Part shown: piece by piece, positions 1 through 11,003 of the stretch
How the letters are laid out: every line of letters begins with the position of its first letter
Position numbering within the stretch: the stretch's first letter is position 1
Assembly: GCF_943193065.1 (NCBI RefSeq)
Contig: NZ_CALPCS010000015.1
Span: forward strand, 1 to 43,347
Length of the DNA: 43,347 nt
Direction of reading: 5' to 3'
Source of the DNA: Veillonella agrestimuris
GTDB taxonomy: Bacteria > Bacillota > Negativicutes > Veillonellales > Veillonellaceae
The notes under the pieces: model-generated
Seen by the model: only the letters and a program-made list of their open reading frames with translations
Told to the model about the DNA's origin: nothing
Databases searched by the model: none
Made by a program: the position numbers and the translations under genes

Positions 1-51
1 TGTCAAAACCCGCACTCTGGCATATGTTCAATCATTTGATTGATTACCTAT

Positions 52-73
52 CATTGTTCAGTTTTCAAAGATC
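52..73 (-). promoter_or_regulatory. boxA-like antitermination motif of an rRNA leader
   Basis: On the minus strand this reads GATCTTTGAAAACTGAACA, close to the boxA element (TTCTTTGAAAACT) of Firmicute rRNA leaders and spacers, where Nus factors assemble to prevent early termination. It lies about 40 bases downstream of a strong minus-strand promoter, so transcription runs off the left edge of the window. An rRNA operon to the left is inferred; no rRNA sequence is visible here. Confidence 0.6.
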
Positions 74-109
74 TGTTACTAGTCATATCTGTGTACTAGC
101 GACTTGATT

Positions 110-138
110 ATAATATCAAGTTCAATTCATTTCGTCAA
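110..138 (-). promoter_or_regulatory. Strong sigma-70 promoter (rrn P2 candidate)
   Basis: On the minus strand there is TTGACG, a 17-base spacer and TATTAT (continuing as TATTATAAT). It is the nearer of two tandem promoters that share the same -35 hexamer and the same spacing. It points left towards the boxA-like motif. Confidence 0.65.
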
Positions 139-225
139 GGACTTTTAGAAAAGTTTTTCCAAAATTTCTTTTTGAAATGAAGCTCCCTTAAAAGAGAATT
201 ATTTCTTTTGAGAAGAACTTTTTCA

Positions 226-254
226 ATTATATCTGTAAAGAAAGTCTACGTCAA
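226..254 (-). promoter_or_regulatory. Strong sigma-70 promoter (rrn P1 candidate)
   Basis: The minus strand reads TTGACG, 17 bases, TATAAT: a perfect -10 and a 5/6 -35. It lies about 115 bases upstream of the second promoter and points the same way. Tandem promoters of this quality are typical of rRNA operons. The 140-225 stretch between them is AT-rich and shows no convincing gene. Confidence 0.65.
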
Positions 255-323
255 CAGATTTTTTATCTTTCTTTTAATTTTCACCATCTTTTCATCTTAT
301 CTTTCAAAAGAAAGCACGGTAAA

Positions 324-359
324 TGAAAAAGCCCTCTTTCAAAACAGAAGGAGGGCTTT
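324..359 (-). terminator. Rho-independent terminator after secF
   Basis: AAAGCCCTC and GAGGGCTTT form a 9-bp stem (328-336 with 351-359) followed on the minus strand by a T-rich stretch. It lies 20 bases past the secF stop and ends the long ruvC-to-secF run. It also separates that run from the tandem promoters to the left. Confidence 0.8.
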
Positions 360-378
360 CACTAAAGCAACTATCGAT

Positions 379-1281
379 TTATTCAGTTACGCTTTGATTG
401 CGCACATCATTTTTATTACGGTTTTTCCACAATACCCAAAGGGATGTAGCAACGCAAATAGAAGAATAAGCGCCACACGAAAAACCGATGATCATACACA
501 AAGCAAAGTTTTTAGTCGTATCTCCCCCAAATACATAGAGAGATACGCAAGCAAACATAACAGTTGCTAATGTATAGAAACTACGATGAATACTTTGAGC
601 AATAGAATCATTCGCTAAGTCTGCAAATGTATCGGTTCTCTTATGAGTATGGATATTTTCACGAACACGGTCAAAGATAACCACCGATTCATTCATCGAA
701 TAACCAACAACTGTCAAAATAGCAGCCAAGAAGGAGGCGTCAATTTCCAATTGAAAATAAGAAAATATACCTAACACAATTATCAAGTCATGAATAATAG
801 CAGTCAAAGCAGAAATGGCAATTTTATACTCAAATCGATATGTAATATATAACGCCAATACGACAAAGGCTACAACTAGGTTTAATAACGCATGTTGTGT
901 CACTTCGGAGCCAATAACGGCCCCTACTGTTTCAATTCGTTTAACTGTATTTTGCCCAATATTAGAAGTTAATTTTTCCACTACTGCAGCACTTTCAGCA
1001 GTTTCCAAATTACGAGTTCGAATCATCACATTTTCCCCTGATGTCGTTGCACTTTCACCAGATAATTGGATTTGTGCATTTTCAAGGTTAAATTCTTTTA
1101 ATACATCCCGCACTTGGCCAACTTCTACAGGCTTGTTAAATTGAATTTCCACAATAGTACCACCCGTATAGTCGATACCGAAGTTAAAGCCTTTAGTAAA
1201 AATAGATACAAAACTAAGGATAACGAGGATGGAGGAAATAACAAACCACCAACGATGATGTTTAATTACGTCGAAAATCAT
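379..1281 (-). CDS. secF: Protein translocase subunit SecF
   Basis: SecF is an integral membrane partner of SecD. The pair uses the proton gradient to help pull preproteins through SecYEG from the outer face of the inner membrane. The 300-residue product has a first membrane helix near residues 12-30, the family motif FGIDYTGG (about 33-41), a periplasmic loop, and a five-helix C-terminal RND block containing GYSMNESVVIFDRVREN (about 192-208). Length is normal for SecF. Its ATG overlaps the secD stop by four bases, so the two are translationally coupled. It is the last gene before a terminator. Confidence 0.96.
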   Translation of the reverse strand: MIFDVIKHHRWWFVISSILVILSFVSIFTKGFNFGIDYTGGTIVEIQFNKPVEVGQVRDVLKEFNLENAQIQLSGESATTSGENVMIRTRNLETAESAAVVEKLTSNIGQNTVKRIETVGAVIGSEVTQHALLNLVVAFVVLALYITYRFEYKIAISALTAIIHDLIIVLGIFSYFQLEIDASFLAAILTVVGYSMNESVVIFDRVRENIHTHKRTDTFADLANDSIAQSIHRSFYTLATVMFACVSLYVFGGDTTKNFALCMIIGFSCGAYSSICVATSLWVLWKNRNKNDVRNQSVTE

Positions 1282-2558
1282 TTGCTTTTACCTCCTTTCA
1301 ATACTTTTGGTGCTGGCGCAAATTCCTCGGCACTTTTAAAAGGAGATACATTAGCACCGAACCAAAATGGATGGTTCGTGAAATTACAATCAATTAATAG
1401 GCGCAATAAAAAACGGCTTACAAGAATAGCTGTAAACATACTTACAAGAACGCCAAGACCTAAGTTGATAGCAAAGCCTTTCACTGGACCAGATCCAAGA
1501 AGTACTAAGATACCTGCCGTGATCATAACGGACACATTCGCATCAGTAATAGTAGATAAAGCACGATTAAAACCTGCTTCTATAGCAACGCGCATGGATT
1601 TACCAGTGAACACTTCCTCTTTAAATCGTTCAAAAATAAGGATATTCGCATCTACCGCTACCCCCATAGAGAGAATAATACCCGCAATACCTGGTAATGT
1701 TAAGGTTGCATCAAAGCCTTTGCCCAATACAAGGAGCAATAACATAACGTACACAAGCAATGCTACGTTAGCAACGAAACCAGATAATCTATATAGTACG
1801 AGTAAGAATACCATGATAAGGCCAATGCCGACACCAAAAGCGACTACTGATTTATCTTTCGAGTCTTGCCCCAAAGACGGACCTACTGTACGAATTTCTA
1901 AAACATTAATTTTTACTGGCAATGCACCAGAACGCAATAAGATAGCTAAATCTTTTGCTTCTTGTAATGTAGCACTACCGGAAATCGTAGCTCGACCACC
2001 AGTGATGGCTTGCTGCACTACAGGATTTGTCAATTCTTTACCATCCAATGTAATGGCAATACGACGGCCAATATTCTTCGCCGTTAAATCAGCAAATCTA
2101 CGAGCCCCTTCATCACTCAATTCGATAGCTACAAGAGGTTGTTTATTAGGACCGAGCTCCTCTTTCGCATCTTTCAAATCATCGCCGGTCATAACAGTTT
2201 CGCCTTGTTCATTTTTAAACTCTAGCACCGCTGTTTTACCGATTCGTTCCATAGCTTCATCAGGATCTTTAACACCTGGTAATTCTATGATAATACGACG
2301 AGCCCCTTCCCTTTGCACTAAAGGTTCAGATAAACCCATTTCATTAATACGACGTTCTAAAATTTGTTTTGCTCGTTCTACCGCATCATTATCGGCTACG
2401 CCATTAGCAGTATCTTCTGCTTCTAAGACGATATGAGTACCACCTTGTAAATCAAGACCTTGTTTCAAAGAACTTGCTAAAGGAACAATACTATATACGA
2501 AACATCCGATAATTAATGCAATGGCTGCGAAAAACTTTACTATAGCCTTGCCGTTCAA
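1278..2558 (-). CDS. secD: Protein translocase subunit SecD
   Basis: SecD works with SecF in late steps of Sec-dependent export. The N-terminal membrane helix (about 8-28) is followed by LDLQGGTHIVLEAE (35-48), the conserved start of the first periplasmic domain, and the C-terminal half holds five membrane segments with VAVDANILIFERFKEE near 300-315. At 426 residues it is the short form common in Gram-positive relatives, lacking the large periplasmic expansion of enterobacterial SecD. The predicted start is TTG at 2558, chosen because GGGAG lies eight bases upstream and no closer ATG fits. It lies downstream of yajC, the usual Sec accessory neighbour. Confidence 0.96.
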   Translation of the reverse strand: MNGKAIVKFFAAIALIIGCFVYSIVPLASSLKQGLDLQGGTHIVLEAEDTANGVADNDAVERAKQILERRINEMGLSEPLVQREGARRIIIELPGVKDPDEAMERIGKTAVLEFKNEQGETVMTGDDLKDAKEELGPNKQPLVAIELSDEGARRFADLTAKNIGRRIAITLDGKELTNPVVQQAITGGRATISGSATLQEAKDLAILLRSGALPVKINVLEIRTVGPSLGQDSKDKSVVAFGVGIGLIMVFLLVLYRLSGFVANVALLVYVMLLLLVLGKGFDATLTLPGIAGIILSMGVAVDANILIFERFKEEVFTGKSMRVAIEAGFNRALSTITDANVSVMITAGILVLLGSGPVKGFAINLGLGVLVSMFTAILVSRFLLRLLIDCNFTNHPFWFGANVSPFKSAEEFAPAPKVLKGGKSK

Positions 2559-2580
2559 AATTCTAACTCCCTTCTATTCA

Positions 2581-3144
2581 CTACATATGGATAACGCCTT
2601 GTTCTGTTACCACCATCACCATGCGGGAATCGTGTTCATCCATAGGTATGGGCATGTCGAGGACTTGCATCGACCACGCAACACCTATATAAGACGTTGG
2701 CGAAAGTTCCGCTAAAAATCGATCATAATATCCATTCCCCATGCCCATACGGCCGCCCAAATAGTCAAAACCAAGGCCGGGTACTAATATTAAATCAAGA
2801 TCTTTAGCATCTAGCACTTCATATGGTTCCTTAGGAACCCTAATCCCCAAAAGGCCACTCTCTACCGCCTCAAGGCTGTGCAATCTAACTGCTATCATTG
2901 TAGTTCTATCGATACAAACAGGTACATATACATCCTTCCCATCCTTGAGAGCATGTTCTATGAGCTTATCTAGATTAGCCTCCTTAGGCATTGCTAAATA
3001 GGCCATAATACGCTGTGCCTGTCTATAAGATGCTAAAGACGTAATATGATATGTTAGCTGTTCTGTCCATACTGCACAATCATCAACAGACAAAGCAGTA
3101 CGCCGCGACTTGCATGCCTGGCGCACTGCTTCCTTTGATATCAT
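2581..3144 (-). CDS. 5-formyltetrahydrofolate cyclo-ligase
   Basis: This enzyme uses ATP to convert 5-formyl-tetrahydrofolate to 5,10-methenyl-tetrahydrofolate, returning a storage folate to the one-carbon pool in the cytoplasm. The basic N-terminus (CKSRRTAL) and the signature GRMGMGNGYYDRFL (about 130-143, the G-x-G-x-GYYD nucleotide/folate motif) identify the family; 187 residues is the usual length. The start overlaps the yajC stop as TAATG, so it is coupled to yajC although the functions are unrelated. Assigned to the YgfA/MTHFS family. Confidence 0.93.
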   Translation of the reverse strand: MISKEAVRQACKSRRTALSVDDCAVWTEQLTYHITSLASYRQAQRIMAYLAMPKEANLDKLIEHALKDGKDVYVPVCIDRTTMIAVRLHSLEAVESGLLGIRVPKEPYEVLDAKDLDLILVPGLGFDYLGGRMGMGNGYYDRFLAELSPTSYIGVAWSMQVLDMPIPMDEHDSRMVMVVTEQGVIHM

Positions 3145-3434
3145 TAGTTAGCGTCCTTATTTTTTTTAGAAAGGACGCTAGCAATAGCAGAACGAGAGAA
3201 AGTCATTTCTACTTTTTCTGCCACTTGTACTTTTACTTTTTCTTCATCTAACTCAAGAATTTCGCCATAAATACCGCCAATAGTAACAATTTTTTGGCCT
3301 TTTTTCAAGCTACTCAACAAATTAGCACGCTCTTTTTGTTGTTTCTTTTGTGGTCTCCACAGTAAGAAATAAAAGATAACGATCATTAATAAAATTGGCC
3401 AGCTTGTCTGTAAAATTTGTTCAATATCACCCAT
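3144..3434 (-). CDS. yajC: Preprotein translocase subunit YajC
   Basis: YajC is a small single-pass membrane protein that copurifies with SecDF-YidC. The 96-residue product has a membrane helix at about 13-27 ending in LLWRPQKKQQKE, the family hallmark, then a small cytoplasmic domain (GQKIVTIGGIYGEI). GGAGG stands seven bases before the ATG. It sits between tgt and the secDF pair, matching the common queA-tgt-yajC-secD-secF order, with a folate gene inserted between yajC and secD. Confidence 0.95.
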   Translation of the reverse strand: MGDIEQILQTSWPILLMIVIFYFLLWRPQKKQQKERANLLSSLKKGQKIVTIGGIYGEILELDEEKVKVQVAEKVEMTFSRSAIASVLSKKNKDAN

Positions 3435-3510
3435 GGATATTCCTCCTATTTAAAATGTATGGTCATTTATAAGTATAGCCACTCTATGTATATTTGACTA
3501 GCTTTATTTA

Positions 3511-5660
<2,150 letters not shown>

Positions 5661-5668
5661 CATAATCC

Positions 5669-7282
5669 TTAGTACATTTTTTTCAATGTAATACCACTGT
5701 AATAATATTTTAAAATCGTTTGATAATAATCGGTATCTCCTGGATCAGCGCGTCTTGCCATTTCAGCAGCGCCCCATTGAGACATACCCAGACCATGCCC
5801 CCAGCCATGACCTTTAATATAAACGGAGTCATTCTTTCCTGTGAAAGTATGATACGCCTTGCTCGTCTTTTTAACCGGATTATGGTTAATGTAAAAATCA
5901 AATAATGTAGATTTTAAACCTAGCATATTCCGCAAATCATCACCGCTAAGGGTTACCTTGCCGGAAGAACCAACAAAAGTAGCCTCTTTAATACGACCTG
6001 ATATACCGCGGTCAGCTGTTTCTTTACCTTGCTTACTAAGTGGCGTTAATTGAATGCTTTTCAATTTCCCAACCCCTTTGCCTGCCGCGTTAAGCTTCGA
6101 CTCTAAGGATTGGCGATTTGTCGTTACCGTCCAATTAGACACGCTTGATTCACTATTTACAAAGTCTTTTACACCTTTTAAGTACGGTACTTCATTACCC
6201 CATACATTGACACTATTTTCTGTGTAGCCACCACCATCAGAGTGGAATAAGGCATTAATAGGGCGATTATTATATAGCATGACCATCCCTTTCGTGCGAT
6301 CCACCGCTTCGGTAGTACGATATGTTTCGCCATCCACACCACCATAAACTTGATGAGCTGTCGTAGGGCTTACGTCATAAGGTTTATGTTTATTAGCCTC
6401 CATCGTATGTAGTGCATAAGTGCGCGCCGCTACGGCTTGTGCTTCCAATGCCGCTTCTGGCCACGTTGGAACCACCTCTTGTGGCACAACTCCGTATAGA
6501 TAAGATTCTAATGGAACAGAATTAATAACCATCATGGAGCCATTATTAGCCCACAATGAAAGAGTTCCTCGATAGTTTTTATCTTCGAAAGTAAACATAT
6601 CACCTCGAGTTGGTTGCAAAGTAACTACCGAATCGATGGCTTTCCCATTAACAGCGATTTTATTGCCTTTAAGACTTACTTTCGCCATTTTATGAGACGT
6701 CACTTTATGGTGTGATCCATTTAATACATTGACACCAGAATCACTAAATACGGAAGCCTCTTTCGTACGACTTCCTAATAATACACGAATCTCTGGAGAA
6801 TGTTCGACACGCTCCATTTGCGAAGCATATTCTTTTGTTGTAGTATTAGTCTTTGTTTCTGTATTCGCTTTTCCTGTTGTATTAGATTTTGCTGTAGAAG
6901 AAGCCTTTGACTTAGCGGTAGCTGTAGTCGTAGTTGCTTTCTTTCCTGTATTTACAGTTGCTTTCGATGCAGAAGGCGTTACCTTTGCCTTTGACACAGA
7001 AGGAGTAACCTTTGCTTTCGGTATAGATGTTGTCGCCTTAGCTTTCGATGCAGAAGGTGTTACCTTTGATTTTGACGCAGATGGCGTTCCCTTCGCTTTT
7101 TGTCCACTAGTGGTAACTTTTGCTGATGGCGTTACTTTTGCCTTTGCTTTAACTGCCGTTATTTTTGACGCACTAGAAACTTTAGACTTCGATGGAGTCA
7201 TTGCAGCATCGACAGTTCCTACGCTATGTAAGCTCACTACTAATGCAGCAAGAATCATGACTGGTAATTGTTTTCGTTTCAT
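5669..7282 (-). CDS. Exported SpoIID/LytB-domain protein with Lys/Ser/Ala-rich linker
   Basis: The start at 7282 has AAGGAAAG upstream and begins one base after the ruvB stop; an in-frame upstream ATG at 7303 lies inside ruvB and is less likely. The product (537 aa) starts with a signal peptide ([20 protein letters not shown]...). Next comes a roughly 110-residue low-complexity stretch of repeated [14 protein letters not shown] units. The C-terminal 350 residues are a SpoIID/LytB domain with [39 protein letters not shown] and [15 protein letters not shown]. Characterised relatives are peptidoglycan lytic transglycosylases or amidase enhancers acting outside the membrane. The repeats may form a basic wall- or envelope-spanning linker (inference). 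No other sporulation gene is nearby. Confidence 0.9.
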   Translation of the reverse strand: MKRKQLPVMILAALVVSLHSVGTVDAAMTPSKSKVSSASKITAVKAKAKVTPSAKVTTSGQKAKGTPSASKSKVTPSASKAKATTSIPKAKVTPSVSKAKVTPSASKATVNTGKKATTTTATAKSKASSTAKSNTTGKANTETKTNTTTKEYASQMERVEHSPEIRVLLGSRTKEASVFSDSGVNVLNGSHHKVTSHKMAKVSLKGNKIAVNGKAIDSVVTLQPTRGDMFTFEDKNYRGTLSLWANNGSMMVINSVPLESYLYGVVPQEVVPTWPEAALEAQAVAARTYALHTMEANKHKPYDVSPTTAHQVYGGVDGETYRTTEAVDRTKGMVMLYNNRPINALFHSDGGGYTENSVNVWGNEVPYLKGVKDFVNSESSVSNWTVTTNRQSLESKLNAAGKGVGKLKSIQLTPLSKQGKETADRGISGRIKEATFVGSSGKVTLSGDDLRNMLGLKSTLFDFYINHNPVKKTSKAYHTFTGKNDSVYIKGHGWGHGLGMSQWGAAEMARRADPGDTDYYQTILKYYYSGITLKKMY

Positions 7283-7283
7283 C

Positions 7284-8288
7284 TTACTTTCCTTGTTGGG
7301 CAATTCCTAAGTGTTCATAAGCTAATTTAGTAGCAATACGACCTCGCGGAGTACGCCCTAAAAATCCTAATTGCATCAAATATGGTTCATACACATCTTC
7401 AATTGTATCTCGTTCTTCACTAATGGCAGCAGCAATCGTTTCGATACCTACAGGGCCGCCATCGTAATTTTCGATAATACATTTCAACACACGCCGATCA
7501 ATACGATCTAACCCTTTATGGTCCACATGTAAGCGCTGTAATGCTTCATCAGCGATTTCTGCTGTAATCACACCGTCTCCCATAACTTGGGCAAAGTCTC
7601 GCACCCTCTTCAACAAACGGTTAGCAATACGTGGCGTTCCTCGAGAGCGGCGAGCAATTTCTGCCGCCCCAGAAGGTTCAATACCAATATTTAAAATTTC
7701 AGAAGCTCTCGTAACAATAAACTCAAGTTCTTCTTGTTTATAATATTCTAAGCGACTAACAATTCCAAATCGGTCCCGCAATGGGGCCGCCAAAGCACCA
7801 GCCCTCGTCGTAGCGCCAACTAAGGTGAACTTAGGTAAATCAATACGCACAGATCGAGCACTTGGACCTTTGCCAATAATAATATCTAAGGCATAGTCCT
7901 CCATAGCCGAATATAACACTTCTTCTACACTACGCGACAAACGATGAATTTCATCAATAAATAACACATCATTAGCATCTAAATTCGTTAAAATAGCTGC
8001 TAAATCACCAGCTTTTTCAATGGCTGGTCCAGAGGTGATACGAAAATTAACGCCCATTTCATTAGCAATAATACCAGCCAATGTAGTCTTACCTAGCCCT
8101 GGCGGACCATATAAAAGGACGTGATCCAACGCTTCTCCACGCTGTTTTGCGGCTTGAATATAGATGCGTAAATTCTCTTTCGCTTCCTGTTGCCCAATAT
8201 ATTCATTAAAATATTTGGGCCGCAAGCTATATTGCCACATATCTTCTTCTCGGTCACCGCCACCCACTAAACGTACTTCTTCGTTCAT
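7284..8288 (-). CDS. ruvB: Holliday junction DNA helicase RuvB
   Basis: RuvB is the AAA+ motor that drives branch migration of Holliday junctions with RuvA. Walker [12 protein letters not shown] (about 61-71), Walker B FIDEIHRL (about 112-119), sensor GATTRAGAL, arginine-finger region PLRDRFG and the C-terminal winged helix are all present. The 334-residue length is typical. It lies three bases after ruvA in ruvC-ruvA-ruvB order. The spoIID gene begins right after its stop, so its last codons supply that gene's ribosome binding site. Confidence 0.98.
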   Translation of the reverse strand: MNEEVRLVGGGDREEDMWQYSLRPKYFNEYIGQQEAKENLRIYIQAAKQRGEALDHVLLYGPPGLGKTTLAGIIANEMGVNFRITSGPAIEKAGDLAAILTNLDANDVLFIDEIHRLSRSVEEVLYSAMEDYALDIIIGKGPSARSVRIDLPKFTLVGATTRAGALAAPLRDRFGIVSRLEYYKQEELEFIVTRASEILNIGIEPSGAAEIARRSRGTPRIANRLLKRVRDFAQVMGDGVITAEIADEALQRLHVDHKGLDRIDRRVLKCIIENYDGGPVGIETIAAAISEERDTIEDVYEPYLMQLGFLGRTPRGRIATKLAYEHLGIAQQGK

Positions 8289-8290
8289 GA

Positions 8291-8899
8291 TTAACGACCT
8301 TTCCCAAGTTCAACTAACGTAGCTTTTATTAATTCCGATACATCCCTACTACCATCATTCAAGGATTCTACGAGAGATTCTACATCTTTTTGTGCGTAGC
8401 CTAAAGCCACTAATGCTTCTATAGTTTCTTCTGCAGGGCCTGTAGATACTGTCATAATCGGTTGAATAGCAGTCGTTGTATCAATACTGATAGTAGTCAT
8501 TTTAGCAAGTTTATCTTTCAGCTCTAATACAAGACGCTCTGCCGATTTCTTACCGATACCAGGCAATTTTGTGAGCTGCCCTACTTGTCCATTAATGACA
8601 GCTAGTTTGAAAGCCTCCGGCGTCATACCCGATAAAATACCTAATGCTACTTTTGGACCAATACCAGATACAGATATGAGCAAAATAAATAAATCATATT
8701 CATCTTCTGTAGAGAAACCATAAAGTTGCATAGCATCTTCACGAACATTTAAGTACGTAAATAAAGTGAACTCTTTACCTTCTATCAATTGTTGTCTTGT
8801 TGTAAGTGGCACATGTACACGATAACCTACACCATGTACATCAATATAACAAGCATCTTTAAACAAATGCGTCACAATGCCCCTAACATATCCAATCAT
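8291..8899 (-). CDS. ruvA: Holliday junction branch migration protein RuvA
   Basis: RuvA binds four-way junctions and loads RuvB. The product (202 aa) shows the N-terminal OB fold ([12 protein letters not shown]...[12 protein letters not shown]), the tandem helix-hairpin-helix region ([16 protein letters not shown] and [20 protein letters not shown]), an acid-rich linker and domain III, which contacts RuvB ([17 protein letters not shown]). Its ATG overlaps the ruvC stop by four bases. All three resolvasome genes are intact. Confidence 0.97.
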   Translation of the reverse strand: MIGYVRGIVTHLFKDACYIDVHGVGYRVHVPLTTRQQLIEGKEFTLFTYLNVREDAMQLYGFSTEDEYDLFILLISVSGIGPKVALGILSGMTPEAFKLAVINGQVGQLTKLPGIGKKSAERLVLELKDKLAKMTTISIDTTTAIQPIMTVSTGPAEETIEALVALGYAQKDVESLVESLNDGSRDVSELIKATLVELGKGR

Positions 8900-9396
8900 A
8901 GTCGTATCTTCTCCATTAATCGATCTCGATGAGAGCTATGAGCAGTGCAAATCGCCACAGCTAATGCATCAGCTGTATCATCGAGTTTAATTTTCTCACG
9001 AATACCTAATATATTCATAGTCATATAAATCATTTGCTGTTTATCAGCTTTACCATACCCCGTAACGGCTTGTTTAATTTGCAACGGTGTATATTCGTAT
9101 AAAGGAATCCGCCGCTGTTCAGCAGCTAATAAAATAACGCCTCTTGCCTGTCCTACTTTAATAGCAGTCGTCACGTTACGATTAAAAAATAACTCCTCTA
9201 CACCAAATTTATCAGGACTATACTCTTCTAACAAATCACTAAGATCGTTAAATAATATTTCTAAACGCTGCGAGTCTGTTAATTCCTTTGGCGTCGTAAT
9301 AGCACCATACGTAACGGGCTTCAGTCGGCTACCTTCGACGTCGATAATACCGTACCCACATATAGCTGTACCTGGGTCAATTCCAATAATACGCAC
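8896..9396 (-). CDS. ruvC: Crossover junction endodeoxyribonuclease RuvC
   Basis: RuvC resolves Holliday junctions by symmetric cleavage. The RNase H-like fold is recognised by RIIGIDPGTAICGYG at the N-terminus, GVEELFFNRNVTTAIKVGQARG in the middle and KLDDTADALAVAICTAH near the end, carrying the acidic catalytic residues. The start is set at GTG 9396, preceded by AAGGAGG, which gives a 166-residue protein of normal length; an ATG at 9429 would add 11 unrelated residues. It is the first gene of the long run downstream of an extended -10 promoter. Confidence 0.95.
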   Translation of the reverse strand: MRIIGIDPGTAICGYGIIDVEGSRLKPVTYGAITTPKELTDSQRLEILFNDLSDLLEEYSPDKFGVEELFFNRNVTTAIKVGQARGVILLAAEQRRIPLYEYTPLQIKQAVTGYGKADKQQMIYMTMNILGIREKIKLDDTADALAVAICTAHSSHRDRLMEKIRL

Positions 9397-9460
9397 GCCA
9401 TCCTCCTTATCTATGAACAACAGGCTCAACGCTTTCTAAATTATAAAAATCTATCTCATT

Positions 9461-9468
9461 ATTATAGC
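9461..9468 (-). promoter_or_regulatory. Extended -10 promoter before ruvC
   Basis: The minus strand reads TGCTATAAT, an extended -10 (TGnTATAAT), about 65 bases upstream of the ruvC GTG. No good -35 is visible at 16-18 bases. It is the most likely promoter for the ruvC-to-secF run, which has no other obvious promoter gap. Confidence 0.5.
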
Positions 9469-9513
9469 ACAAAACAATTGTTCTATATACTAAATACGCA
9501 TATAACAAGACAG

Positions 9514-9556
9514 AAAAAGCGCATTCATACAACCTCATTAGGTTAAATGAATACGC
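9514..9556 (-). terminator. Rho-independent terminator after yebC
   Basis: The arms at 9519-9528 and 9547-9556 form a 10-bp stem with one G-T pair on the minus strand. An inner AACCT/AGGTT helix extends it, and TTTTTCTG follows. It lies 18 bases past the yebC stop and isolates yebC from ruvC. Confidence 0.8.
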
Positions 9557-9573
9557 TATTTCTCTATATTTCT

Positions 9574-10305
9574 CTATTCTTCATCAGGAAGTAAGCCATT
9601 GTGGTATACATTTTGCACGTCGTCAAGATCATCCAATAAATCTAACATTTTTTGCATCTTAACAGCATCATCTCCAGATAATTCAATCGTTGTATCTGGT
9701 ACCATCGTAATTTTAGCCACTTCTGTTTCAATATTCGCCTCTGCTAATGCAGCTTCAACGGCATCAAAATCTTCTGGTGTCGTATAAATTTCGAACACTT
9801 CGTCTTCTGCTTTTAAATCTTCTGCACCAGCTTCGAGAGCAAGCATAGTCACTTCGTCTTCATCATTTCCATCTTTTGTGATAACGAATACACCTTTAGA
9901 TTTAAACATCCAACCTACGCAGCCGCTTTCACCAAGATTACCGCCATGTTTAGAGAAAGCATGACGCACATCCGCAGCAGCACGGTTGCGGTTGTCTGTC
10001 ATCACTTCTACAGTAACAGCTACGCCAGCTGGGCCGTAACCTTCGTAAATGATTTCTTCATAAGCATTCATATCAGTAGCGCCAATGCCTTTATCGATAG
10101 CACGTTGGATATTATCTTTTGGAATATTGTTTTCCCGCGCTTTTTGCAATGCCAATTTAAGACGCATATTACCAGTCGGATCAGCGCCACCCATACGAGC
10201 TGCTACCGTAATTTCACGACCGATTTTCGTCGCCATTTTAGCTTTTAATGCATCAGTTTTACCTTTTTTATGTTTAATATTGGCCCATTTAGAATGTCCT
10301 GCCAT
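9574..10305 (-). CDS. YebC/TACO1-family protein
   Basis: The family signature MAGHSKWANIKHKKGKTDA opens the 243-residue protein, followed by AARMGGADPTGNMRLKLALQKA and NGYYE-like EEIIYEGYGPAGVAVTVEVMTDN. Members have been described both as transcriptional regulators and, more recently, as translation factors that relieve ribosome stalling at proline-rich stretches. Sequence alone does not say which applies here. AGGAGG precedes the ATG. In many genomes yebC neighbours ruvC, as here, but a terminator lies between them. Confidence 0.93.
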   Translation of the reverse strand: MAGHSKWANIKHKKGKTDALKAKMATKIGREITVAARMGGADPTGNMRLKLALQKARENNIPKDNIQRAIDKGIGATDMNAYEEIIYEGYGPAGVAVTVEVMTDNRNRAAADVRHAFSKHGGNLGESGCVGWMFKSKGVFVITKDGNDEDEVTMLALEAGAEDLKAEDEVFEIYTTPEDFDAVEAALAEANIETEVAKITMVPDTTIELSGDDAVKMQKMLDLLDDLDDVQNVYHNGLLPDEE

Positions 10306-10314
10306 AAAACCCTC

Positions 10315-10914
10315 CTATTTATTCCACCACGCTTCGCCTCGCAATCGATCGAGGATAATCGACACAGCGCTGCGCACAGATAAATGATTATATTCACCAT
10401 GACCATAAATAGGTTCCAAAATATAGTCAAAGCTTTCCATCGTTTCTTTCGTCATACCATAGCCAGTACCAAATAATACTAACACAGAGGTACTTTCCTT
10501 TTCAAGATGATTCCGCATAGCAGCATAGGTTATGGTATTATCATAGGTCCGTGCATCTGTGGTCGCAATAATCGGTTTTACCCCTTCTATCTCTTCAATA
10601 GTCTTCACCGCAACGGCAATAGAATTGACCAATTCCACACCTGTGAAAGCATCTTTTCGATCGGGATTATAGGTACTGCCAAAACCAGTTTTCCAATGGT
10701 CCATAATTGTCGCTGCTAGCTCTCGTTGTGCTGGTACATTATGAATCACAAAATATTTCGACACATCATATGTTACCGCAGCCCGTGCAATATCATGAAT
10801 ATCGTAATTGGTAATAGCTGTTGTAATAACTTCATTATGTTTGTTCATAATCGGATAATGAACTAAACCGATATATAAATTTGCCAATGTTCTTTCCTTA
10901 TCAAATAAAACCAT
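10315..10914 (-). CDS. SPOUT-type RNA methyltransferase-like protein
   Basis: The protein carries LYIGLVHYPIMNKHNEVITTAITNYDIHDIARA at its N-terminus and VLVLFGTGYGMTKE plus GHGEYNHLSVRSAVSIILDRL near the end. The latter resemble the trefoil-knot SAM site of SPOUT methyltransferases and the Methyltrn_RNA_4 family. Substrate unknown. The ATG at 10914 has no clear ribosome binding site. A TTG at 10887 follows AAGGAAAGA with good spacing and would begin LANLYIGLVHYP, nearer the expected family start, so it may be the real initiation codon. It lies nine bases upstream of yebC. Family members elsewhere are usually near trmD; here trmD is 4 kb away. Confidence 0.75.
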   Translation of the reverse strand: MVLFDKERTLANLYIGLVHYPIMNKHNEVITTAITNYDIHDIARAAVTYDVSKYFVIHNVPAQRELAATIMDHWKTGFGSTYNPDRKDAFTGVELVNSIAVAVKTIEEIEGVKPIIATTDARTYDNTITYAAMRNHLEKESTSVLVLFGTGYGMTKETMESFDYILEPIYGHGEYNHLSVRSAVSIILDRLRGEAWWNK

Positions 10915-11003
10915 ACATAGAAAATCTATTAACTAGATAAAATTAGCTAAAAATCTATATTGCTATATATGTAGCCATACAATTCATATCACTGGGATAT
11001 AAG

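Noticed and set aside
208..570. A 120-codon plus-strand frame at the left end
   Set aside because: It runs through the promoters, the terminator and into secF antisense; no ribosome binding site or family resemblance.
1114..2436. A 440-codon plus-strand open frame opposite secD
   Set aside because: It is the antisense shadow of a clearly recognisable SecD, has no ribosome binding site and no protein-like composition.
6729..7310. A plus-strand frame rich in Val/Ala/Phe opposite the SpoIID repeat region
   Set aside because: Its periodic composition is caused by the [10 protein letters not shown] repeats on the other strand; no start signal.
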